From contig JACAAZ010000001.1 in NCBI GenBank assembly GCA_013376995.1, forward strand, positions 420,957 through 484,956: a DNA stretch of 64,000 nucleotides, in the 5' to 3' direction. The notes beneath the pieces were generated by a model. It saw nothing but the letters and a program-made list of their open reading frames with translations, made no database searches and was not told the origin of the DNA. The translations under genes and the position numbers were made by a program. Numbering within the stretch: the first letter of the stretch is position 1; every line of letters begins with the position of its first letter. Below, in pieces: positions 36,001 to 44,448 of the stretch. The stretch is from Bacteroidota bacterium. Lineage in GTDB: Bacteria; Bacteroidota; Bacteroidia; Bacteroidales; UBA4417.

Positions 36001-39000
36001 AAATTCAAAGTTGAAGTTTCATCTGCAGTCAATGTACCTGAAGTTCTAACCAAAGTCCCGTTAACAGTCAAGGTATGATTACCGATCACAAGAGATCCAT
36101 TAGAAAGTGTCAAAGTTCCAGTAGAAGATACATTTCCATCCAGGCTAATACCATTGGCACGGTTCAGAGTTAGATTATTTAAGGAAACAGTTGGTAGGGC
36201 AATGCTGGCACCAGAACCGCCGACAACTATATTAGAATTGCTTCCACCGGTAAAAGAACCGTTGGAGACGGTAAGCAAGCCATTAATTGTTAGCGTATTG
36301 GAACCAATGGAAAGGGCTCCGTTAGCCAGCCAGAGGGTTCCAGTCACTGTTAAGTTCCCGTTCATTTTAAGGCCGCTGCTGTTGTAGAGGGTAAGGTTAT
36401 TAATTGTGTTGCTTAAAAAAGCATTGAGAGGCAAGTTAACTATTGTACTTCCATTAAACTTTAGGGTGGAATTTGTTGCAGTTGCATCTATCTGTGCCCC
36501 GGATGTAAAATTCAGATTGCCATTAACTGTAAGCTGATGCCCATTCAGGACAAATTTGTAAGCCGATTGGGCATTGGTCAAATCATTAATGATACGGTCC
36601 TGATCCAACACACAATTGTTCGAAGGGGTCGTAGCGAATAATATGTTTGCTCCTGACGGAGGTACAACTCCTCCAACCCAGTTGGCTGCTGTAGAAAAAT
36701 CACTGTTGGATGTTCCCTGCCAGGTATATGTATTCGATTCTAATGCCCCGGGTTTTGGCGGATTTCCGCGTGTCACAGCATTGTAATCAGCAGTAATACC
36801 GGAGATTACTGTACCATTCAGAAGTGTATTGATAAGATAATCATTAGGAGTAGTGCCTCCCGGGTTGGCAAATCCCGGGTTACTGCTTACGCTATTTGCA
36901 TCCTGTCCTGTTGCGGATTGCCAGGAGGCTAGAGTTGTTTTATCAGAACCAATATAACCCAGAACTCCCCCTGAGCCCGGTGCATAATAATCATTGTAAT
37001 TAATTGTAAGATTAGAATTACCTGAAAGGCGGATTCCGTAATGCTTACCAGTTGTTCCGCCAGAACGGTTATTATATAGGATATTGTCCCGGTAATCCCT
37101 GTTATTGGAATTCGAATTATCAAACATCCCGTAGGTGGAGGCTGTTGGTCCACTTACACTACCTCCAATATAAACTGTGTTGAACCATACATTATTTGTG
37201 CCTCCTTCAGTACCACTATCGTAAATACCGCAAATATTGCATCCAGCTGATACCCCTGAACCCAGGGTAACTATATTATTGAATACAGATGAACTTCCTC
37301 CATAGATCCTCAATCCAACCAAAATTGCTGGTGTTGAGATAGGGGCTGTAGATGCTGTCGTAAATCCATAAATGAAATTATTTGATATGGTATTAGTTCC
37401 TCCTGCACCACCTGTATAACATAATCCTATAACACTTGAAGGCCTGGTACCGGTATAGGTGCATGACAAGGAATATATTTTATTTCCGGATATAGTTTGA
37501 CCGGCATTTGAACTCCTTTGCGTAATCCCGATAACAGCTGCATTATAACCAGGATCATTGCTCGGGCTGCTGGTTGATAAATTCCAGACCGAATTATTTA
37601 GGATGGTATTTACTCCTCCGGTAGTATAAATCCCTGTCACTCCACCATTAGTTGCAGTGGAATATAAATATGCATTGAACAGATTAGCGACCATATTATT
37701 TGCGATGGTTACATTACCTGTGCTGTTACTGAGAATGCCGTATAAAGTTTGAGCTGTCCCGTTCGTTGATGAAGAGGACGTTTGTAAGCTGTTGGGAGTA
37801 GTTGTACTACCTATAATATTATTGCTGATTGTGGTTGTTCCCGTCACAGTTGATTTGTAAATGGCATTGAGTGAATGAGAATTAGATGAAGACCCAATAG
37901 CTGTAATTGAACCAATCGAATTATTGGAAATGGTCGTATTTCCAGTACTGATAACATATATCCCATAAGATGTAGCGAAAGATGTGCTGTTTGTGAGCAC
38001 AATAGATCCCGTTCCGGTTGCTTCTCCAATAGTATTCCCTGTTTCAGTTCCAATATTTGCATTTCCAGAATTCACATCGATTCCCATCCATGGAATATTG
38101 TTGCTGCTACTTACATTAAAATTTGAAATCAGGTTGTTTTGTAAGGAACATGCATTGGAAGAAGCCGCAACATCCAGATGAATCCCATAGAATCGAGTGG
38201 ATTGCGATGAATTAATGTTCCATGCACTGCCACCGCATAGTTGTGAGCTACCTCCGATACAGTTATTGCTGACAAGGAAATTTAATCCAGAAGTACTGTT
38301 AATTCGAATACAAAAGTAGGATGCCCCTGATGTTGGGACAAAAGAAGTCGTTTCATAGAAACTGTTGCCAGTGATATTCCAACCGGAAGCACATGTGTAA
38401 ATATATATACCATAGGTTGTCGCATCAGGCCTAAAGAAATCGTAGAAGTAACTATTCGAAATGATATTATTATCATTTTCATGGCCTGTTGAACCGTACG
38501 AGTAAATAACATAATATGGTCGGTCTGTGACATTAAGACCTGTCAGGTAGCAGTTGTCAATTGTATTGCCGTCGTTACCATTGCCGGAGGATGAACTTGA
38601 AAACAACAGAACACCACTGTAAACGCCAGTTGCACCACCCTTAATAGTACAGAATTTTATGATATTATTTTCCGCAGAATTGATATAACGGATTGTAGAC
38701 GTATTCGATGTTCCTGAAGTATTTGTATTTATTATACTTAAGTCTTTTGTACTTCCGGAGGCATTGACCCTCCCATCAATCGTTACATTGTCAGCACCGT
38801 TCAGGTCAATCAGCGGTAATGCCAGATTACCACTAATGCTAAAACCTGTTCCTGTTGGATAAATCGTAACAGACGAATAGCTGGCACTCCCACTCCCGCT
38901 TGCATTTAACTTAGCTGTTGCCGCTTCTGTTGTACTTGAAACAAGTGTGAGTGTGATATTACCAGTAATGCTTCCCGCATTTATAGCATCGAAAGCAGCT

Positions 39001-39107
39001 TTTAAGGTTGCAAAATTCCCGCCAGTGCCAATGGTTTTAACAGTTTGACCCTGTAGCATTTCGATACAAAATAAAAGTACAAGTCCAAGCAAACGATAGC
39101 GTTTCAT
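33042..39107 (-). CDS. giant beta-helix surface protein with T9SS type A sorting domain
   Basis: 2,021 residues. Residues 1-21 are a signal peptide. Up to about residue 740 the sequence is Asn/Ser/Thr/Gly-rich with recurring short strands (TISNN, NNTI, NNFIY), as in right-handed parallel beta-helix proteins. Two related modules follow, opening YTWQGTSNSDFSTAANWVGG and FTWQGTPSSDWADPNNWSGG, each leading into strand repeats (LTVNGNL, LTINGLL). The last 80 residues (ISIYSRDNRIIIEG..., VRITDMMGRVVY, KGVYIVNLYSG, KKVILP) are a typical type A T9SS C-terminal domain, so the protein is exported through the outer membrane and attached or released. It is probably an adhesin or a polysaccharide-binding protein. 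Confidence 0.93.
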   Translation of the reverse strand: MKRYRLLGLVLLFCIEMLQGQTVKTIGTGGNFATLKAAFDAINAGSITGNITLTLVSSTTEAATAKLNASGSGSASYSSVTIYPTGTGFSISGNLALPLIDLNGADNVTIDGRVNASGSTKDLSIINTNTSGTSNTSTIRYINSAENNIIKFCTIKGGATGVYSGVLLFSSSSSGNGNDGNTIDNCYLTGLNVTDRPYYVIYSYGSTGHENDNNIISNSYFYDFFRPDATTYGIYIYTCASGWNITGNSFYETTSFVPTSGASYFCIRINSTSGLNFLVSNNCIGGSSQLCGGSAWNINSSQSTRFYGIHLDVAASSNACSLQNNLISNFNVSSSNNIPWMGIDVNSGNANIGTETGNTIGEATGTGSIVLTNSTSFATSYGIYVISTGNTTISNNSIGSITAIGSSSNSHSLNAIYKSTVTGTTTISNNIIGSTTTPNSLQTSSSSTNGTAQTLYGILSNSTGNVTIANNMVANLFNAYLYSTATNGGVTGIYTTGGVNTILNNSVWNLSTSSPSNDPGYNAAVIGITQRSSNAGQTISGNKIYSLSCTYTGTRPSSVIGLCYTGGAGGTNTISNNFIYGFTTASTAPISTPAILVGLRIYGGSSSVFNNIVTLGSGVSAGCNICGIYDSGTEGGTNNVWFNTVYIGGSVSGPTASTYGMFDNSNSNNRDYRDNILYNNRSGGTTGKHYGIRLSGNSNLTINYNDYYAPGSGGVLGYIGSDKTTLASWQSATGQDANSVSSNPGFANPGGTTPNDYLINTLLNGTVISGITADYNAVTRGNPPKPGALESNTYTWQGTSNSDFSTAANWVGGVVPPSGANILFATTPSNNCVLDQDRIINDLTNAQSAYKFVLNGHQLTVNGNLNFTSGAQIDATATNSTLKFNGSTIVNLPLNAFLSNTINNLTLYNSSGLKMNGNLTVTGTLWLANGALSIGSNTLTINGLLTVSNGSFTGGSNSNIVVGGSGASIALPTVSLNNLTLNRANGISLDGNVSSTGTLTLSNGSLVIGNHTLTVNGTLVRTSGTLTADETSTLNLGGSGTQLVLPSGSFTSNSLGNLTISRSTGAVSNGDITLLGILSLAVANPSPTQGSLDMGANTLTMGPNSVTSGIGDVTGIVKRTSFVANTPYSFGSQFTTFTFSSGGVMPDEMNINISIGNSPSWKTSAAQRYYDIKRIGGSDATLVTFNLHYLDTELNTNPESDLVIWDYHASVPKVEEHGKATSSIIDNWVGISNRKVTYFDPTWNTHVWTLSKSETPDFTWQGTPSSDWADPNNWSGGNVPTSTSDVVIPDAASTAHDPVLPSTTSIKTLTINNGAILEGGTGTSLTITGSIGAWLNLGTFDAGTSTIIFTNANATMSDPTNFYNLTIASGASLTPETGNVMRIAGTLTNNGILRAAMLPNTIEFNGADQVIIMPNGLTTGYYNLVLSGSGTKSIPSGALDIYGNMIVTGTTNCSAGTDLSIHGNFTVESGASFTTGAHSHTISGDILCDGTINATASSTVTLNGSLVQELDGVDGDLDDDATSINFYNLIISNTSSDGVRAEKTVSVNNNLSITNGSKLTVVPLVNLTVSGTIVNSSGVSGLVIKSDGTGSGSLTNSTGGVNATIERYIAAADWGTWDDGWHFLSSPVAEQSINDGGFVTIGAGNEYDFYAWSESDNLWVNFKDGSSPTFSSVNNNSTNFQVGKGYLVEYEQASTKEFKGALNVNDVSISGLTVSSGQNNSWHLLGNPYPCALRWYNGWTSSQINPNCAIWNESLMDYSPLLNGDTIPAMNGFMVQATENNASLTIPASSRTFSLDPWYKSSEPTVLKLTVLAADNHSGKESYIVVNPQSTNGFDPLLDGTYLGGFGPKFYSLAVNQKLSVNMIPGIVEDTKLPFDFIKNTSEDYILEIKGLESFPGNVILEDKKLNVFQKLDNQTVYAFSSNAIDDPARFIIHLKDVNSVESAPIQSISIYSRDNRIIIEGETNEKDYVRITDMMGRVVYASALQEGNLHSLATDMLCKGVYIVNLYSGKDKIIKKVILP

Positions 39108-39743
39108 AACTCAATTATTAGTATTCGATCAAACATCTTTGTGAATTAGTTATTTGCTCATTTCCTGAGAGTTACACATCTCATTCATAACTTAATAACA
39201 TATATTGGGAATTGTAATAGTTTATAACAGTTAATGTTTATTCCATACTTTATGGACCACATTGAAGTTATATCCTATTTCAATTATACTTGCATAATAA
39301 TACTGCTATATATCTTTATAGTAGTGTGTTACAAAATTTAAACTTGCTCTGTTGCCCCGGGCAAATAACATATGGATGCAGACAAATCTTTTCAGCATAT
39401 AACATAAAAGACCTCTACTAAAAATTGAGTAGGTAGGAGTAAGATATTCTACACAATAAAAGCTGACATTGTTAAATCAATAATGTTGAATGCAATTGCA
39501 CTCTATCGGCCAATTTACTTTGATCCTTGAATTCAAGATTCATGGTAATAAAAACGAAAATTAACATGCTTGTCATGAACCAGCATCCAGGGCTGCCAGA
39601 GCTTCTGTAATGTCCTATTTAAGGGCATTCTGTCATATATCCTCTTTTGAAAGCATGCAATGCATTCCGAAGGCTGGGAGCGTCGCCCTGAAATGATACA
39701 TTTTTTTCCATTAGAGAAAACCAAATCTTCTCTGACAAAAACA
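39108..39743. other. long intergenic region without a recognisable gene
   Basis: About 640 bp upstream of the T9SS protein. It should hold that gene's promoter on the minus strand, but no clean TAnnTTTG is apparent. A 107-codon frame inside it (39533-39856) has no coding character and runs through a tRNA remnant. Confidence 0.5.
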
Positions 39744-39779
39744 AAAAGCCACTGATAATGACTACATTTCAGTGGTTTT
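39744..39779 (-). terminator. hairpin, relic of a tRNA-Ser terminator
   Basis: GCCACTG and CAGTGG (stems at 39749-39754 and 39770-39775) with A-run and TTTT flanks mirror the tRNA-Ser(CGA) terminator at 10914-10950, including spacing to a downstream TCAGCGGAGA word. It accompanies a broken tRNA-Ser copy. Confidence 0.6.
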
Positions 39780-39801
39780 CGGTTATTAACTCTTATGGTC
39801 A

Positions 39802-39845
39802 GCGGAGAAACAGGGATTACCCCTGGTGATCCCTTAAAGGGGGAT
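39802..39845 (-). pseudogene. 3' fragment of a tRNA-Ser gene
   Basis: GCGGAGAAACAGGGATT (39802-39818) is identical to the 3' end of the tRNA-Ser(TGA) gene at 39977-39993. Beyond it the T-loop is broken (ACCCC in place of CGAACCC), and only a weak GC-rich trace of the variable arm remains. No anticodon arm or 5' half is present, so it is not a functional tRNA. Together with the hairpin at 39744 it looks like a decayed duplicate of a tRNA-Ser plus terminator. Confidence 0.7.
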
Positions 39846-39864
39846 GCCCAGATCAATTCATTTG

Positions 39865-39961
39865 AGGGACTGCGTCCCTTTCATATTTATTGTAAATGGC
39901 TTTGCTCATAAAAGCATGGCAAAGCCCTTTAAAATAAAAATGCCCCCGCTTATGCGGGGGC
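39865..39961 (-). terminator. three consecutive hairpins after tRNA-Ser(TGA)
   Basis: GCCCCCGC-TTAT-GCGGGGGC at 39942-39961 is followed on the minus strand by TTTTTATTTT, a strong terminator 16 nt after the tRNA. Further along are GGCTTTGC/GCAAAGCC (39898-39926) and AGGGAC/GTCCCT (39865-39879). Confidence 0.85.
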
Positions 39962-39977
39962 AAATAAATTAATCTGG

Positions 39978-40064
39978 CGGAGAAACAGGGATTCGAACCC
40001 TGGGAGCCCTCGCAGGCTCAACGGTTTTCAAGACCGCCGCAATCGACCACTCTGCCATCTCTCC
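39978..40064 (-). tRNA. tRNA-Ser(TGA)
   Basis: An 87-nt minus-strand tRNA. The acceptor GGAGAGA pairs with TTTCTCC with one G-U pair; discriminator G. The anticodon stem GCGGT/ACCGT encloses CTTGAAA, giving anticodon TGA (reads UCA). It has a long variable arm and normal T-arm (GGGTTCGAATCCC). CCA is not encoded. Confidence 0.97.
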
Positions 40065-40216
40065 GGTGATGCAAAATTAGAAAAAAATCAATTATTTCAT
40101 ACCATGTATATCAATTTCTTTGAGCGACATTATAAATTCTTTGAAGCCAGCTAGATGCAAATAATTGAAATCCCACCAAAAAAGCCTAAGAATGACTAAT
40201 TTTACATCAAATATTA

Positions 40217-41713
40217 ATGCTACTGGCCATGAAAAAAGCTGTTCTCCTTATTCTGTTTATTAGTTGCATACTTTTTGGTTTCAGCAAGCCACAGAATTTA
40301 CGTGCCTATCTCTCCTATTCTACATTTTACTCCCCTGAACACGGGCCATACATTGAAACTTACCTTTCTGTTCTCGGGCAGAGTGTCATATTTGTCAGGA
40401 ACGACAATGGTAAATTCCAGGGCTCAGTCAAGATTACCATGCTTTTCAAACAAAATGACACCATAAAGGATTTCAGAAAATATGATCTTATGAGTCCTGA
40501 AGTTGATGATACAACAACCATCAACTTTAGCTTTCTTGATCAACAACGAATTCCTCTTCCAAATGGAGCGTATGATTTTGAACTTTCTATTTCTGACAAG
40601 AATCGCGATAAGACACCCTTTACTATTTCCGAAAATCTTTCGCTCAGCTATCCGGATCGTAAACTAACTGTTTCCGGAATCGAATTGATTGAATCCTATA
40701 AAAAAGCATCAGTTGATAACCCGCTAACCAAAAGTGGATACGATTTCATTCCCTACATGGACAATTTCTTCCCGGCATCCATCAATAAACTCACATATTA
40801 TTCGGAAGTGTATAATTCGTCTGCATCCATACAGGCCGGTGAAAAGTTTGGAATTACGGTGAGCATACAATCCTATGAAACCAGCAAACTGATCACGAAT
40901 TACCAGCGTATTAAACGTGAAGATCCGAAAGGTGTAAATGTTGTTTTCGGAGAATTTGATATCAGCCAACTCCCGTCTGGTAACTACAATCTTTTAATCT
41001 CCGTCAGGGATAAGAACAACCAGGAACTCACTTCAAATTCCCTGTTCTTCCAGCGAAGCAATCCGTCAATCAAATACGATATGGCTGATATTTCTGACGT
41101 GGACCTTATGTCGAGTTTTACGTCAGGCATTAAAAATGCTGATTCTCTCCGGGAATTCATTCGCTGTCTTTTCCCAATATCTTCGGGTACTGAAAAACTG
41201 TTTATCAAGACCCAATTGAAAACTGCTGACCTTGATCTCATGAGAAAATATTTCCATGTATTCTGGACATCTCGTGATAATGTTAATCCTGTGCTGGCCT
41301 GGAATAAGTATTATGAGCAGGTTTTGGCTGTCGAAAGAGAATTCAAGGCTACGAACAAGAGAGGGTATGAAACTGACCGTGGAAGAGTATACCTGCAGTT
41401 TGGAGCGCCTAATGCCCGCTCGCAGGATACCAAAGACCCTTCAATGTACCCTTATGAAATCTGGCAGTACTATAAGATCGGGAACCAAACGAACAGGAAA
41501 TTTGTATTCTATACCCGCGACCTCGCATTCAACGATTACACTCTTGTGCATTCAGATGCTGAAGGGGAAGTATACAATCCCTGGTGGCAGCGACAGGTCA
41601 AAAGGCAGAGTATTACCACCAATGATAATAATAATTATACCCACCGTCCTCAGGATGAGGAAGATAATTACTTCGGCGGGCATTCATCGGACTATTACAA
41701 CTTACCCAGGTAA
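40217..41713 (+). CDS. secreted GWxTD-domain protein
   Basis: 498 residues from the ATG at 40217; the Met at residue 5 (40229) would give MKKAVLLILF, an equally good signal peptide. The signal ends near FGFSKP. The C-terminal part (residues about 350-470) holds the GWxTD domain: FWTSRD, NKRGYETDRGRVYLQFGAPN and YPYEIWQYY. The signature Trp is replaced by Tyr (GYETD). The N-terminal 300 residues are beta-rich and probably Ig-like. Family members are common in Bacteroidota but uncharacterised. A plain glycosyltransferase gene follows 184 bp later with no obvious link. Confidence 0.88.
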   Translation: MLLAMKKAVLLILFISCILFGFSKPQNLRAYLSYSTFYSPEHGPYIETYLSVLGQSVIFVRNDNGKFQGSVKITMLFKQNDTIKDFRKYDLMSPEVDDTTTINFSFLDQQRIPLPNGAYDFELSISDKNRDKTPFTISENLSLSYPDRKLTVSGIELIESYKKASVDNPLTKSGYDFIPYMDNFFPASINKLTYYSEVYNSSASIQAGEKFGITVSIQSYETSKLITNYQRIKREDPKGVNVVFGEFDISQLPSGNYNLLISVRDKNNQELTSNSLFFQRSNPSIKYDMADISDVDLMSSFTSGIKNADSLREFIRCLFPISSGTEKLFIKTQLKTADLDLMRKYFHVFWTSRDNVNPVLAWNKYYEQVLAVEREFKATNKRGYETDRGRVYLQFGAPNARSQDTKDPSMYPYEIWQYYKIGNQTNRKFVFYTRDLAFNDYTLVHSDAEGEVYNPWWQRQVKRQSITTNDNNNYTHRPQDEEDNYFGGHSSDYYNLPR

Positions 41714-41897
41714 ATTATTACTACTGGGTGAATCTTAATGGTACTTCTCAAGTCATTAGTTGAGAAGTATTAAGCTTGTTTTTATGATTATGTTGTCTCA
41801 TAATGGAAGCATTATCCATTGAATCTAAGCCAACCGGCTTAATGCCGCAATTTTCCAAAGGAATAATTTTCTACCTTAGCTGCAAATCTGAACACAC

Positions 41898-42920
41898 TTG
41901 CCACACGTAGCTGTCGTCATACTGAATTGGAATGGAAGGGAGTTTTTGCGCAAGTTCCTGCCTTCAGTCATTATGCACAGCAAGGATGAAGCCGAGATTA
42001 TTGTTGCCGATAATGCTTCAACCGATAGTTCAATCGAGTTTTTACAGGAAAATTTCCCTCAGGTACGGATTATCCAGAACCTTACGAATGGAGGATTTGC
42101 AAAAGGCTATAATGACGCACTCAGCCAGGTAAAGGCTGACTATTATGTTTTGCTTAATTCTGACATAGAAGTTACTGAGAATTGGATCAAACCCATTATA
42201 ACATTAATGGAGACTGATCCTTTGATAGCCGCCTGCCAACCTAAGCTCCGCTCCTATCATTCACCTGAAAGGTTTGAATATGCCGGTGCTGCCGGGGGGT
42301 TTATTGATAAATATGGTTATCCTTTCTGCCGTGGGCGTCTTTTTCAGCATATTGAAGATGATCATGGCCAATATGATGACGAAAGGGAGATATTCTGGGC
42401 CACTGGTGCCTGCCTGTTTGTAAAATCAAAGCTTTACCATGAATTTGGCGGGCTTGACAAGGATTTCTTCGCACATATGGAAGAAATTGATTTTTGCTGG
42501 AGACTCAAAAATGCAGGGTACAAAATCATGTACTGTCCCGGTTCTGTTGTTTACCATGTAGGTGGCGGGACTCTCCCAAAAAAATCATCCCACAAAACCT
42601 ATCTCAATTTCAGGAATAATTTATCCCTACTATATAAGAATCTTCCGAACCACCTGATATTCCCGGTTTTTGCAGTCAGGTTCCCTTTAGATGGCCTTGC
42701 AGCATTTAAATTCCTCCTGGATGGAGGATTTGGGGATTTTTATGCAGTGCTCAGGGCTCACATCCAATTTTACAAGAGCTTCAGAAACTTAAGAAAGAAA
42801 AGAAAAACCGTTCATCAACACCAGGTAAGTTGCATCTATATTGGTCACTTATTGATTGATTATTTTATCAGGAGAAAAACCACATTCCCTGAATTGGACA
42901 GCAATAAATTCACCTCTTAG
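41898..42920 (+). CDS. family 2 glycosyltransferase (rhamnosyltransferase-like)
   Basis: 340 residues, beginning at TTG (41898); an in-frame stop at 41889 excludes a longer form. GT-A fold: VAVVILNWNGREFL opens, VADNASTDSS is the nucleotide-binding strand, VLLNSDIEV is the DXD-equivalent, and FFAHMEEIDFCWRLKNAGY carries the ED motif of WbbL-like enzymes. It adds a sugar, probably to a surface glycan or lipid-linked saccharide. A C-terminal amphipathic segment and basic KKRKT stretch suggest peripheral membrane binding. No polysaccharide cluster surrounds it. Confidence 0.92.
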   Translation: MPHVAVVILNWNGREFLRKFLPSVIMHSKDEAEIIVADNASTDSSIEFLQENFPQVRIIQNLTNGGFAKGYNDALSQVKADYYVLLNSDIEVTENWIKPIITLMETDPLIAACQPKLRSYHSPERFEYAGAAGGFIDKYGYPFCRGRLFQHIEDDHGQYDDEREIFWATGACLFVKSKLYHEFGGLDKDFFAHMEEIDFCWRLKNAGYKIMYCPGSVVYHVGGGTLPKKSSHKTYLNFRNNLSLLYKNLPNHLIFPVFAVRFPLDGLAAFKFLLDGGFGDFYAVLRAHIQFYKSFRNLRKKRKTVHQHQVSCIYIGHLLIDYFIRRKTTFPELDSNKFTS

Positions 42921-42978
42921 AACCTTCTGTTCAGAGAGAAATACCAGGTTGTACATGACAAGTTGTTTTCCCATTCTA

Positions 42979-43413
42979 TCAGATCCTTTGCCCGGATTCA
43001 CGAATCAGTTTCTCAACGGCCATCCTGTATACATCAATACCAAATCCAACAATGATACCCATCACTCCTGCTGAAATCATTGATTTGAGACGGAATTCCT
43101 CCCGGGCATGTATATTGGATATATGAACTTCAACGACCGGAGTAGTAATAGATTTAATGGCATCCCCTATTGCCACTGAGGTATGGGTATAGCCACCGGC
43201 ATTAAGCACAATACCATCATATGAAAAACCGCAATCATGAAGTTTATTAATAAGCTCCCCTTCAATATTGGATTGAAAATATTCTAGTTCAATACCTGGA
43301 AAAACAGGTTTAAGGGATTCAAAATACTCATCGAAAGTCTGATTGCCATAAACCAAAGGTTCCCTGGTACCAAGCAGGTTCAGATTCGGACCGTTGATAA
43401 TTATTATTTTCAT
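42979..43413 (-). CDS. aroQ: type II 3-dehydroquinate dehydratase
   Basis: 144 residues, full length. It converts 3-dehydroquinate to 3-dehydroshikimate in the shikimate pathway. Hallmarks are INGPNLNLLGTREP, catalytic Tyr22 (VYG), NAGGYTHTSVAI and the His of VEVHISNIHAREEFR, all as in dodecameric AroQ enzymes. Its 3' end is convergent with the glycosyltransferase. A -7 element (TAAATTTG on the minus strand, 43443-43436) lies 22 nt before the ATG. Confidence 0.97.
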   Translation of the reverse strand: MKIIIINGPNLNLLGTREPLVYGNQTFDEYFESLKPVFPGIELEYFQSNIEGELINKLHDCGFSYDGIVLNAGGYTHTSVAIGDAIKSITTPVVEVHISNIHAREEFRLKSMISAGVMGIIVGFGIDVYRMAVEKLIRESGQRI

Positions 43414-43796
43414 CTCATGTAAATATGTTAATTGACAAATTTACACTAATTTGGAAAGATGAACTGCTTGAAATTGCCATAGGTAAGACAATCCGGAGGA
43501 ATTCAGGCAAACATTTAATTCTCAGGAAAGTTAAAATGTGAGCAGTCCTGAAATCTCTCCTGTGCATAATGAGGAATTATCCCCAATAAATTCAGAACAA
43601 ATGTAAATTTCTGCATATTTTGAATTATATTTGTAACAGGCAATACGAAATCTAATTTCTACATTCTGACCTACTGAAAATTCTTGTTATTCTATTGTTA
43701 TTATTAAGTTGAATCATCTGCTAATTCCGTAGAAGTTAACTCCTTCATTTCAAAATAAAGCCGGTATATTTTATACTAACTTATTAGTTATAAATC
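43414..43796. other. intergenic region with promoter elements on both strands
   Basis: About 380 bp between divergent genes. On the minus strand TAAATTTG at 43443-43436 is a good -7 element for aroQ. On the plus strand TATATTTG at 43626-43633 is a -7-type octamer about 165 bp before the STAS-like gene. Nothing else is recognised. Confidence 0.5.
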
Positions 43797-44183
43797 ATGG
43801 AAGATAACCGATATGAGATCTTTATTGATGAGAAACAAAAGATCATTCAATATAAGCATTGGGGAATTTTGAAAATCGAAGATATTGGTGAAGCCTGGCA
43901 GCAACTCCTTAAGACAGAAGAATTCACTAAAATGGGATACAACCTGCTAAGTGATTACAGTGAAGCTGATTTTAATTTCTCTGTCGGCAACACCATGATA
44001 GTATGGGATTTTTTTAAATCAATTCAACATATACTGCGCAATAAGAAAGAAGCGGTTATCGCCACAAACCCGTTTACAACGGCCATTAGCATATTATTCG
44101 AAAATGAAGCTTATAAAAACCTGAATTTTGAAGTAAAAACCTTCACGACCAGGGATGTGGCCCTGGACTGGCTTCGCAAGTAG
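43797..44183 (+). CDS. STAS/SpoIIAA-like domain protein
   Basis: 128 residues, no signal peptide. The pattern RYEIFIDEKQKIIQYKHWGILKIEDIGEAW, then NLLSDYSEADFNF and a final helix/strand pair (EVKTFTTRDVALDWL), resembles small STAS or SpoIIAA-like proteins. In this fold a mixed sheet is followed by helices, and members often act as regulators or lipid binders. The family is common in Bacteroidota and uncharacterised. It is monocistronic and unrelated to the TPP-controlled gene downstream. Confidence 0.7.
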   Translation: MEDNRYEIFIDEKQKIIQYKHWGILKIEDIGEAWQQLLKTEEFTKMGYNLLSDYSEADFNFSVGNTMIVWDFFKSIQHILRNKKEAVIATNPFTTAISILFENEAYKNLNFEVKTFTTRDVALDWLRK

Positions 44184-44266
44184 TTTTAAGATATTACGAA
44201 TATAGTCATACTTGTATTCTGATCAGGTTTGAATCTCACATATCGACTTTTCATTTACCATGTATC

Positions 44267-44298
44267 TTGTCCCTGGATCGGAATAATTTCTAACTTTG
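44267..44298 (+). promoter_or_regulatory. promoter of the TPP-controlled receptor
   Basis: TTG at 44267-44269 and TAACTTTG at 44291-44298 fit the Bacteroidota -33/-7 pair with a 21-bp spacer. The riboswitch starts within about 10 nt downstream. Confidence 0.7.
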
Positions 44299-44305
44299 CT
44301 TCTTC

Positions 44306-44398
44306 AACTGAATAGGGGTGCCCTAAACAAACGGGCTGAGATCAAACCCATATAACCTGATCCGGGTAATGCCGGCGTAGGGAAAGCAGGGAACCTTT
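44306..44398 (+). promoter_or_regulatory. TPP riboswitch (THI element)
   Basis: Conserved blocks in order: GGGGTGCC (44315), GGGCTGAGAT (44333), ACCTGATCCGGGTAATGCC (from 44355) and GGCGTAGGGA (44373). The first pairing arm before GGGGTGCC and the GCAGG after it close the structure. This is the thiamine pyrophosphate aptamer. A bulged hairpin (AACCTTTGAA at 44392 with TTCAAGGTT at 44417) follows and could serve as expression platform before the ATG at 44449. Confidence 0.95.
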
Positions 44399-44448
44399 GA
44401 ATGGCCCCTTTCAACGTTCAAGGTTTAACAAGAAATGGAACAATCGAG

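Noticed and set aside
39533-39856. A 107-codon minus-strand frame near the tRNA-Ser remnant
   Set aside because: It begins inside the broken tRNA copy and passes through its hairpin. The composition is unlike the neighbouring genes and no domain is visible.
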